A stretch of DNA of 64,000 nucleotides, from assembly GCF_002343915.1 (NCBI RefSeq), contig NZ_NETK01000001.1, positions 10,130,001 to 10,194,000 on the forward strand, read 5' to 3'. A program made the translations under genes and the position numbers. This document shows positions 1 through 6,521 of this stretch, in pieces. The notes under the pieces were generated by a model. The model saw only the letters and a list, made by a program, of their open reading frames with translations. It made no database searches and was not told the origin of the DNA. Position 1 is the stretch's first letter, and each line of letters begins with the position of its first letter. Source of the DNA: Nannocystis exedens (GTDB taxonomy: Bacteria > Myxococcota_A > Polyangia > Nannocystales > Nannocystaceae).

Positions 1-2
1 GC

Positions 3-278
3 CCTCGCGGCATAAGCCGCGCACGACAGCCCGCTCGACTCAACCGCGAGCAGATCATCGACGCTGCCGGCGCGCTGTTCGCCGAGCGGGGTCCCGAGGT
101 GCCGATGGAGGAGGTCGCTCGCCGTGCCAGGATCGGCGTCGGCACCCTGTACCGGCGGTTCCCGGACCGGGATGCGCCGGCGCGGCGCGGGAGCTGGAGC
201 CATCTGGGCGCGGCCCGCCGCGAGGCGCGGCCCGGTCGGTGTGCCTCCAGCACCACGAAAGGAATCGGTCCTAGCTAG
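3..278 (+). pseudogene. TetR/AcrR-family regulator, N-terminal fragment
   Basis: The reading frame is open from the left window edge and encodes a typical TetR helix-turn-helix: LNREQIIDAAGALFAERG, then EEVARRARIGVGTLYRRFPDRD. TetR proteins are dimeric repressors of about 190-220 residues whose ligand-binding part follows this N-terminal domain. Here homology stops right after the helix-turn-helix (about position 173); the remaining 35 codons are Arg/Ala-rich and unlike TetR, and the frame ends at 276-278, overlapping the stop of the convergent SDR gene. The beginning lies outside the window. A truncation or early frameshift seems likely, leaving a DNA-binding domain without its sensor. The palindrome at 1191-1208 could have been its operator (inference). 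Confidence 0.75.
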
Positions 279-1180
279 TTGCGCGCGTAGCAGTGCGCGG
301 CCTCGAGGTCCGCGATCAGCCCGGGATGCGCCGGCGCCCAGTCCAGGCGCTGCCGCGTCAGCGCCGTCGACACCGGGTTGTCGCTCGCGACGAGCGGCCC
401 CAGAAACGGCCCAAACCGCGCCTCCGCCTCGGCCGGCGACAGCGAGACCGCCGGCACACCGAGCCGCCGCCCGATCGCCTCCGCGACCTGCCGCATCGCC
501 ACGCCCTCCTCGCCGACGGCGTGGTAGCGGGCGCGCTCGGCCGCGCGCTCGAGCGCGAGCCGGTACACGCGCGCGCAGTCGTCGTGGTGGACGGCCGGCC
601 ACCGGTTGCTGCCATCGCCGACGTATCCCGACGAGCCCGCCTTGCGAGCGGCCGCGATCAGCATCGGCATGAAGCCGTGGTGATCGCGCGGGCCATGCAC
701 CGTCGGCGCCGGACGCACCACCGACACGTGGACACCGCGGTCGGCCCACGCGAGCGCAAGGTTCTCCGCCGGCACGCGGAAGCCCGCGCTCGCCGCGAGG
801 TCGCCGTCGTCGTCCTCGGTGCCGATGCGCCCCGCCGGAAGCACGAGCGTGCCGGTCGTGAACACGAGCGGCCTTCGCGATCCCGCGAACGCGCTGCCGA
901 GCGCCTCGATCGCGCGCCGATCGGTCGCGAACGCGCCCGGCAGATCCTGGAAGTCCATCACGAAGCCGAGGTGGATCGCGCCGTCGCAGGCGCGCGCGCC
1001 CTCGACGAGCGTGTCGGGCTTCGTCAGGTCGCCCGCATGAACCTCGGCCCCCATGCGCGCGAGCGCCGCGGCCGCCGCCTCGCTGCGCGCGAGACCGAGC
1101 ACGCGATGCCCCGCACCACGCAGCTCCGCCACGACACCTGTTCCGATCATTCCCGTCGCACCGGTCACGAAGATCTTCAT
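275..1180 (-). CDS. NAD(P)-dependent SDR / epimerase-like oxidoreductase
   Basis: A 301-residue extended-type short-chain dehydrogenase. The N-terminus MKIFVTGATGMIGTGV is a Rossmann dinucleotide-binding motif (GxxGxxG at residues 7-13). The usual catalytic Tyr-x3-Lys is not visible: the corresponding stretch reads AGFRVPAENLALA, so this is an atypical SDR that may act as an NAD(P)-dependent epimerase-like enzyme or a redox sensor rather than a classical dehydrogenase. VVRPAPTVHGPRDH matches the substrate-side loop of the family. The start is fixed by the Rossmann motif directly after the ATG. A TAGGCT hexamer six nt upstream of the ATG suggests a leaderless transcript. The gene is divergent from an AraC regulator and convergent with the TetR remnant. 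The substrate is unknown. Confidence 0.85.
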   Translation of the reverse strand: MKIFVTGATGMIGTGVVAELRGAGHRVLGLARSEAAAAALARMGAEVHAGDLTKPDTLVEGARACDGAIHLGFVMDFQDLPGAFATDRRAIEALGSAFAGSRRPLVFTTGTLVLPAGRIGTEDDDGDLAASAGFRVPAENLALAWADRGVHVSVVRPAPTVHGPRDHHGFMPMLIAAARKAGSSGYVGDGSNRWPAVHHDDCARVYRLALERAAERARYHAVGEEGVAMRQVAEAIGRRLGVPAVSLSPAEAEARFGPFLGPLVASDNPVSTALTRQRLDWAPAHPGLIADLEAAHCYARN

Positions 1181-1186
1181 GCGTTG

Positions 1187-1208
1187 AGCCTACGGACGCG
1201 CGTCCGTA
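1187..1208. promoter_or_regulatory. Palindromic operator overlapping the SDR promoter
   Basis: TACGGACGCGCGTCCGTA (1191-1208) is a perfect 18-bp inverted repeat in the 77-bp gap between the divergent SDR and AraC genes. Read on the minus strand it overlaps a TAGGCT -10-like hexamer (1187-1192) placed six nt before the SDR start codon. A full dyad of this type is typical of TetR-family operators, whereas AraC proteins usually bind direct repeats. The neighbouring truncated TetR gene is therefore the more likely former regulator (inference). Confidence 0.55.
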
Positions 1209-1257
1209 TCCTCCATGCGCGCGCGTTCGCGGTTTCGTCGCGATCGTACGGAAGCTC

Positions 1258-2139
1258 ATGGATCCGCTCTCCGATGTCCTCGCCCTCGTCCGGCCGCGAA
1301 GCTACGTCGCCGGCGGCCTGACGGCCGGCGGGCGCTGGGCGGTCCGGTTCCCCGCGCACGCCGGCATCAAGTGCTACGTCATCACCCAGGGCGCGTGCTG
1401 GCTCGTCCTCGATGCCCCGGTGCGGCTCGCCACCGGCGACTGCGTGATGCTGCCGCACGGCCGCGAGTTCCGGCTGTGCAGCGATCTCGACGCGACGCCG
1501 GTGGACCTCACCACGATGTACGCCGGCGGCTCGTACAGCGGCATCCGCGCCTGCGCCCCCGGCGACGACTTCTTCCTCCTCGGCGGCCACTTCGTCCTCG
1601 ACGGCAACGCGGACCTCCTGCGCGGCGTGCTCCCATCGGTCGTGCACCTGCCGGACGCCGGCGAGACGTTCGGCAGCGCCGTCGAGCGCATGCTCGCGGA
1701 GCTCCGCGATCCGCAGCCCGGCAGCGTGCTCATCGCGCAGCAGTGCGCGTACACGATGCTTGTACTGGCGCTTCGCCTGTGCCGTGCGAGCGGCGCCGCG
1801 GGCTGGCTCCACGCCCTCGCCGATCCTGCCATCGCGCGCGCGATAGCGACGATGCACGACCGCCTCGCCGAGAGCTGGACCGTCGAGGCGCTCGCCGAGA
1901 TCGCCGCGATGTCGCGGACGACGTTCGCCGAGCGCTTCCGTGCGACCATGGGCACGTCGCCGATCGAGTACCTGACGCAGTGGCGCATGCTCGTCGCGGG
2001 CGATCGCTTGCAGCACTCGAACGACTCGCTCGCCGAGATCGCGCGGCTCGTCGGTTACGAGTCGGAGAGCGCATTCGGAGCCGCGTTCAAGCGTGCGATG
2101 GGCACATCACCGGGCGCCTACCGGCGTGCGCGACGATGA
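1258..2139 (+). CDS. AraC-family transcriptional regulator (cupin N-terminus)
   Basis: A 293-residue AraC-type activator. Residues 1-190 form a cupin-like sensor domain (SYVAGGLTAGGRWAVRF start; CVMLPHGREFRL core strand). The C-terminal 100 residues contain both helix-turn-helix units: WTVEALAEIAAMSRTTFAERF and, after the linker helix, SLAEIARLVGYESESAFGAAF, ending with GTSPGAYRR. This layout is that of the AraC_binding/cupin_6 class that controls an adjacent oxidoreductase. It is transcribed divergently from the SDR gene, its probable target. Two similar regulators occur at 5465 and 22061. Confidence 0.9.
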   Translation: MDPLSDVLALVRPRSYVAGGLTAGGRWAVRFPAHAGIKCYVITQGACWLVLDAPVRLATGDCVMLPHGREFRLCSDLDATPVDLTTMYAGGSYSGIRACAPGDDFFLLGGHFVLDGNADLLRGVLPSVVHLPDAGETFGSAVERMLAELRDPQPGSVLIAQQCAYTMLVLALRLCRASGAAGWLHALADPAIARAIATMHDRLAESWTVEALAEIAAMSRTTFAERFRATMGTSPIEYLTQWRMLVAGDRLQHSNDSLAEIARLVGYESESAFGAAFKRAMGTSPGAYRRARR

Positions 2140-2190
2140 AGCGAAAGACGACGTCGACCGTCGGGGCGGTCGACGTCGATCAGGTGCTCG

Positions 2191-2334
2191 TGTATTGGCT
2201 CAGCGTGAATGCAACCGAGGGAGGTGCGGCTTACGGACTTGCGGGTGGGCAGGTCTGATGGGGATTGTATTGGCTCAGCGTGAATGCAACCGAGGGAGGT
2301 GCGGCTTACGGACTTGCGGGTGGGCAGGTCTGAT
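2191..2334. repeat. Duplicated IS end, two 69-bp direct copies
   Basis: A 69-nt sequence beginning TGTATTGGCTCAGCG and ending GGGCAGGTCTGAT occurs at 2191-2259 and again at 2266-2334, separated by six nt. The inner copy is the terminus of the IS3-family element. The outer copy is a solo end, as left by a second insertion followed by deletion or by one-ended transposition. Confidence 0.75.
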
Positions 2335-3325
2335 TGGGAGCGTGGTGGGTTTGGTGTCGGCGAGCAAGTTCTCGGCGTTGACGGCGGAGCTCTCGAGCGG
2401 CCTCGAGTTTGCGGTCGCGTTCGACGAAGATCGCAGCTTCGCGGCCGGCGAGCTTGTCGACCGGCGCAATGTAGCCGATGGCACTGTGGAGGCGGCGGGC
2501 GTTGTAGTGCTCGACGAAGTCGGCGGTGACGCGACGAGCCTCGTCGATCGTCGATGGCGCTGCGGGCCGTAAGGCCGTGGACTTGAAGGTTTTGTGCCAG
2601 CGTTCGAGCTTGCCGTTGGACTGCGGGTAGCCGGGTGAGATCCGGACGTGGGTCATGCCGGCGACGCGGATGAACTCCTTGAAATCGCGGGCGATGAACT
2701 GGGGGCCGTTGTCGGTGACGATGCGGGGCCGCGTCCCAGGGAACAGCTCCCGGGCGCGCTGCAGGATGCACTCGACGTCGCGCTCGGTCATCGACTCGCG
2801 GAGATCCCAGTGGACGATGTAACGGCTGTAGCCGTCGAGCACGCTGCACAGGTAGTAGAACGTGCCGGCGAGGTTGATGTAGGCGATGTCGACGTGCCAG
2901 TGGCGGTGCGGGCCGTCAGGCTGCTGGAAGCCAGTGCCCTCCTTCGAAGGACCGCGCTGCCAGCGATCGAGGCGGCCAGCGGCGCTCAGGACTCGGTAGA
3001 CGGTCGCCGAGCTGACGGCGACGATGTCCTGGTCGAGCATCGTGTAGGTGAGGCGTCGGTAGCCCTCGAGCGGGTGCTTGTCGAAGAAGTCGAGGATCGC
3101 CTGGCGCTCGGCGTCGAGGATCCAGTGGTCGCGCGGGATCTTCCCGTTGTGCTCGTTGGCCTTGCCGTACCGCTCGCGCCAGCGCGTCAGCTGCGACCGC
3201 TGGATCCCCAGCCACGCCGCGAAGCGGGCCGGCGCCAGCTCGGTCTTCTCCGACCAGTCGGTGACGAAGTCGATCACCTCGTCCCGCGTCTCATGGGGCA
3301 CCCAGCGGCCGTTCAGAGCCCCCAA
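2306..3325 (-). CDS. IS3-family transposase OrfB (DDE integrase core)
   Basis: A 339-residue integrase-core protein (rve). An N-terminal helix-turn-helix-like part (WLGIQRSQLTRWRERYG) and the HTH_21-type region (EGYRRLTYTMLDQD) are followed by the DDE catalytic residues in WHVDIAYINLAG, RIVTDNGPQF and QSNGKLERWH, the last two spaced as expected for IS3. The frame starts at a TTG inside the 3' end of orfA. Relative to orfA it is in +1, not the -1 frame that programmed frameshifting normally uses: a -1 slip on the A7G run (rc of 3330-3336) would hit a stop five codons later. OrfB must therefore be made by independent initiation or slippage losing one A, or this copy carries an indel. Confidence 0.9.
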   Translation of the reverse strand: MGALNGRWVPHETRDEVIDFVTDWSEKTELAPARFAAWLGIQRSQLTRWRERYGKANEHNGKIPRDHWILDAERQAILDFFDKHPLEGYRRLTYTMLDQDIVAVSSATVYRVLSAAGRLDRWQRGPSKEGTGFQQPDGPHRHWHVDIAYINLAGTFYYLCSVLDGYSRYIVHWDLRESMTERDVECILQRARELFPGTRPRIVTDNGPQFIARDFKEFIRVAGMTHVRISPGYPQSNGKLERWHKTFKSTALRPAAPSTIDEARRVTADFVEHYNARRLHSAIGYIAPVDKLAGREAAIFVERDRKLEAARELRRQRRELARRHQTHHAPNQTCPPASP

Positions 3326-3635
3326 GCTCTTTTTTTAGGTCGACCAGCGCCTCCGACAGCTCGGCGATCACCGCGTCCTTCTTGACCAGCTTCGCCTCGA
3401 GGTGCTCGACCTTCTCGCCGAGCTCGCGCTTGACCGTCTCCGCCGGCGTCGTGCGAGATTCGACGAACACCTGCGGCGCGCGCTCGAACAGCGCCCGCTG
3501 CCAGCCGTAGAGCACGCTGGGCTGCAGCTTGTACTTCTCGCACAGGTCCGACACGGGCACCTTGTCAAGGTGGTGCTCTCGCAGGATCTTGGATTTCTGC
3601 TCGGGGGTGAAGTGTCGGCGTTCTTGCTTCTTCAT
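3291..3635 (-). CDS. IS3-family transposase OrfA (helix-turn-helix)
   Basis: A 114-residue OrfA. MKKQERRHFTPEQKSKILRE and SDLCEKYKLQPSVLYGWQRA form the helix-turn-helix that recognises the IS ends. The C-terminal half (KRELGEKVEHLEAKLVKKDA) is a leucine-zipper-like coiled coil for multimerisation. The ATG at 3635 is chosen because the family N-terminus starts there, behind a GGAGG-like purine run. It overlaps orfB by 35 nt, with a slippery A7G near its 3' end. Confidence 0.88.
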   Translation of the reverse strand: MKKQERRHFTPEQKSKILREHHLDKVPVSDLCEKYKLQPSVLYGWQRALFERAPQVFVESRTTPAETVKRELGEKVEHLEAKLVKKDAVIAELSEALVDLKKELGGSERPLGAP

Positions 3636-3704
3636 GCGGGCCTCCTGGCCACGCCTCTCCCCTACCAAAACTCAGACCCGTTGCGGGCCAGCCGAGGCAG
3701 TACA

Positions 3705-4113
3705 AACGGGCAGGGAAGGGACGTTCGGAGCGGGTTTGCTCCACAGCATCGGCATGCCGCACGCGCGCTTGCCGATGAAGAACGGCAGCGCTCCGGCCGG
3801 ATGGACGCAGCAGGCCCATCGCGTGGTAGTGATGAAGCGTGCGCCCGCTGGCTCCGGCGGGTCCGAAGTCGGGAAGCGGAAGAGGCGCGGTAGTTCCATG
3901 TGCCCGGCATGGTCGCGTGCGTCGCTCCGAGTTCCTGAGGCTCGAGCACGGACCCCGCGAGCCGGGTGGATCGCAAGGTCCGTCTTTGCCAGGGCTTGCC
4001 AAACTCAGGTGTTTTCCGGGAAGTCCTGGGATGCTCTGCCCCCCTCCAAAAGCCCGAATTCGGGGAGCTCGGGGGCCCCGGGGCGGGGCGAGGGGCTCTG
4101 AAGGGGCGGTGGA
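3705..4113. other. Gap with no recognisable gene
   Basis: This stretch between the IS3 element and the ketopantoate-reductase remnant contains open frames on both strands (for example 3672-3899 on the minus strand), but none resembles a protein family I know and none has a convincing start. It ends in a run of C/G tracts (about 4060-4090). It may be debris of the rearrangements that inserted the IS and truncated the next gene. Confidence 0.5.
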
Positions 4114-4690
4114 GTGTTCATGTTCAACACGTTCGAGCCGCTCGAGCGGCTGCGCGCGGCGGTGGGCGCGGAGCGGTTCACGTTCGGGTTTCCGGCGATC
4201 CTGGCGAGCGTCGACGACGGGGTGTTGGCGACCGAGATCTTCGCCGGACCGCTGCGTACGACGGTGACCGACCCGCGCTGGGCGGAGGTTTTCTCGGCGG
4301 CGGGGATCCCCAGCGTGGTCCACAGCGACATGGAGAGCTGGCTGCGCACGCACGCGGCCGTCGTGACGCCGGTGATGGTGCTCGCGGGGGAGGAGCCATT
4401 CGCGGCAGGCAGGGGTGTCGTGGGCGGAGGCGATGACGTTCGCGCGGGCGACCGCGGAGGGCTTCGGCCTGGTGCGCCGGCTCGGCAACGTCATCACGCC
4501 GGCGCTGATGGTTCTGTTCAGCCGAATGCCGATCCGGCTGCTGGCGTCGCTGCTGTGGTCGATCAGTCGGTCACCCGCCATTCGCAAGAGCGGGGCGGCG
4601 GGGTTCGGCGAGCCGCGGACGCTGATCGACGCGATGCTGGCGGCGGCTGCCCCGCACGAGCTGCCGGCGTTGCGCGCGATCCGGCCGTGA
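4114..4690 (+). pseudogene. Ketopantoate reductase-like (ApbA/PanE) remnant, frameshifted
   Basis: Two adjacent frames together give the C-terminal two thirds of an ApbA/PanE-type reductase. The first (4114 to about 4412) holds FTFGFPAILASVDDGV and SDMESWLRTHAAVVTPVMV; the second (from about 4413 to 4690) continues with SWAEAMTFARATAEGFGLVRRLG and ends FGEPRTLIDAMLAAAAPHE. A one-base shift near 4410-4416 joins them. The N-terminal Rossmann domain (GxGxxG, about 100 residues) is missing altogether, so the protein could not bind NADPH. The family reduces 2-dehydropantoate or related 2-oxo acids. The IS3 element and debris lie directly upstream, suggesting truncation by insertion. Confidence 0.75.
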
Positions 4691-4738
4691 ACGGGCGTCC
4701 GGCGCGAGCGCCAGGGCGATCCTCCGCGGACCGGCGGC

Positions 4739-5383
4739 TCAGACCTCCTCCCCGCGCTCGATCACGCGATGCACGAGGCCGTACGCCTGGGCCTGGCGGG
4801 CGTTCATCCACAGGTTGCGCTCGGTCTCCCGCGCGAGCGTGGCGAGGTCCTGGCCGGTCGCGGCGGCGAAGATCCGGTTGAGGCGCTCGCGCATGGCGGC
4901 GATCTGCACGGCCTCGATCTCGATGTCCGCCGCGGGCCCGCGCAGGCCGCCGCTCGGCTGGTGGAGGAGAAAACGCGTGTTCGGCAGCGCGAATCGGTTC
5001 TCTCGCCGGGCGGCGACGAAGATCAGCGCGCCCGCGCTGGCGACCCAGCCGGTGCCGATCATCTTGACCTCGGGTCGGATGAAGCGAATTACGTCGTGGA
5101 TCGTGTCGCCCGACTCGACGTGGCCGCCGGGCGAGTGGATGACGACCCGGATCGGCTGCTCGCTCTCGCCGGCGAGCGCGAGCAGCTGCGCCGTGGTCGC
5201 CTGCGCGAGCTCGCTGGTGATCTCGCCGAAGATCAGCACCGTGCGGCTCTTCAGCAGGCTTCGGCGCAATTCGTCGGTCAACGCGGGGACGCGCGGCCGG
5301 TCCTCGTGGGGCTCGCTCGGGTCGGGATCGGGGTCCAGCACGATCCGAGCATCCGGCGGCCGCGGCCTGCTCGCCATGTCCAT
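4739..5383 (-). CDS. ClpP-like serine protease
   Basis: A 214-residue protein of the ClpP/crotonase fold, with an extra Pro/Asp-rich N-terminus. VVIHSPGGHVESGDTIHD matches the ClpP substrate-binding strand, TGWVASAGALIF holds the nucleophile (Ser116) and RFLLHQPSGG holds the His (about 141). Where canonical ClpP has DTERD with the catalytic Asp, this protein reads ETERN, so the third triad residue appears replaced by Glu. It is probably an accessory ClpP paralogue rather than the housekeeping subunit, since no clpX or tig lies nearby. In-frame ATGs at 5398 and 5377 are alternatives. It is divergent from an AraC regulator. Confidence 0.8.
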   Translation of the reverse strand: MDMASRPRPPDARIVLDPDPDPSEPHEDRPRVPALTDELRRSLLKSRTVLIFGEITSELAQATTAQLLALAGESEQPIRVVIHSPGGHVESGDTIHDVIRFIRPEVKMIGTGWVASAGALIFVAARRENRFALPNTRFLLHQPSGGLRGPAADIEIEAVQIAAMRERLNRIFAAATGQDLATLARETERNLWMNARQAQAYGLVHRVIERGEEV

Positions 5384-5464
5384 GAGGCGCGTCGTCATGC
5401 CCGGGCGTCTCGATTTGAGGGCGCGTGCTGGACAGGCGGGCCCGGCGCGAGTCACCATCGAGCC

Positions 5465-6334
5465 ATGGCGGACGAGATCGACGAGCAGGTCCCTCGCGGC
5501 GTGACGGTGTCCCGGCGTCATGGGGCGCCGCCCTGGCAGGTGGACGCGGGCGAGCTGCCGAGCCTGCACGTGGTCGTGGAGGGCTTTTTTCGGCTCGTGC
5601 ACGGCGAGCAGCGGGTCCTCGAGCTCGCGCCCGGCGACGTCGTGCTCGTCGGCGCCGGACCGCCCGGCGCAGCGCCCCGCGAGCCGCGCTTGCGGTGCCT
5701 CCCGCCGCCGCCCGGGGCCCGTGCGCCGCAGGCCGAGCTGCTGTCGGCGCGGTACGCCGGGGTGCCCGCGGAGCTGCCGGGGTCCGTGGTTCACCTGCCG
5801 GCCGCGGAGGTGCGACGCTCGGCGGGCCTCTCGGCGATCGTGAACCTGCTGCGCGCCGCGCTCGCGGATCCGGGTGCGGGGCAGGAGGCGCTGGCGCGCT
5901 CCTTGTTGCCGCCGCTGCTCGCCTACACGCTGCACTGCCACCGCCGCGCGCACGCAGGGGCAGGCACGGTCGATCGGCGCATCGCCCGGGCGCTCCAGCT
6001 CATGCAGGCGAAGCCGACCGAGCGCTGGACGGTCGCGGCGCTCGCGAGCGCGGCGGGGCTGTCCCGCGCGGCGTTCGCCCGGCGCTTCCTCGCCGAGCAG
6101 GGCGTCCCGCCGCTGCGCCATCTGACGGCGGTCCGCATGCAGCGCGCGGCCAGGCGGCTGGTCGAGAGCGACGACTCGCTGGCAGCCATCGCGGCCGAGG
6201 TGGGGTACGACTCGGAGTTCGCGTTCAGCCGCGCGTTCAAGCGCCACACGGGCGAGGCCCCGGGCGCGTTCCGCCGCCGCTGCCGCGTCGAGGGCGGCTC
6301 GTTCGGCCCTCCGATCGTTTGTGCGGCAGCATGA
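5465..6334 (+). CDS. AraC-family transcriptional regulator
   Basis: A 289-residue AraC protein with a cupin-type N-terminal sensor (residues about 15-180, ELAPGDVVLVGAG strand) and a double helix-turn-helix C-terminus: WTVAALASAAGLSRAAFARRF then SLAAIAAEVGYDSEFAFSRAF, ending GEAPGAFRRR. It is the same subfamily as the regulators at 1258 and 22061. The start codon at 5465 lies 81 nt from the start of the divergent ClpP-like gene, so the two may share a control region. It is convergent with the Cys-rich lipoprotein gene, with a strong hairpin between them. Confidence 0.88.
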   Translation: MADEIDEQVPRGVTVSRRHGAPPWQVDAGELPSLHVVVEGFFRLVHGEQRVLELAPGDVVLVGAGPPGAAPREPRLRCLPPPPGARAPQAELLSARYAGVPAELPGSVVHLPAAEVRRSAGLSAIVNLLRAALADPGAGQEALARSLLPPLLAYTLHCHRRAHAGAGTVDRRIARALQLMQAKPTERWTVAALASAAGLSRAAFARRFLAEQGVPPLRHLTAVRMQRAARRLVESDDSLAAIAAEVGYDSEFAFSRAFKRHTGEAPGAFRRRCRVEGGSFGPPIVCAAA

Positions 6335-6471
6335 GCGAACCGTGAGCGTCGGTCCGGCCGGGGAAGGTGAAGGCAGAGCCGGCGCGTTGCGATGAAGGTG
6401 GAGCGTCGCCCGCGCTCGCCGATGCGCCGTGACGCGCGCCGGCGAGGCGGTCACTCGGACAGAGACAGGGA

Positions 6472-6507
6472 CGCGCCCCCGAGCCCGCCAACGAGCTCGG
6501 GGGCGCG
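6472..6507. terminator. 13-bp perfect hairpin between convergent genes
   Basis: CGCGCCCCCGAGC (6472-6484) pairs perfectly with GCTCGGGGGCGCG (6495-6507) across a 10-nt loop. It lies between the stops of the AraC gene (6334, plus) and the Cys-rich lipoprotein (6522, minus). It has no U-tract, as is usual in very GC-rich genomes, but can serve both directions. Confidence 0.6.
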
Positions 6508-6521
6508 ACCGGAATCAACGG

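Larger units (their letters stand above)
2266..3704 (-). mobile_element. IS3-family insertion sequence
   Basis: A 1.44-kb element with orfA and orfB on the minus strand. The left end reads TGTATTGGCTCAGC. The right end, read inward, is TGTACTGCCTCGGC, matching it at 11 of 14 positions, and both tips carry the TGTA...TACA ends common in IS3 elements. The size fits the family (1.2-1.5 kb). No target-site duplication is visible. Because the 69-bp end is doubled, the outer boundary could also be 2191. Confidence 0.7.

Noticed and set aside
3672-3899. Minus-strand 75-residue frame (starts MELPRLFRFPTSD) next to the IS
   Set aside because: No family resemblance or ribosome-binding site; it runs into the IS end and is likely non-coding.
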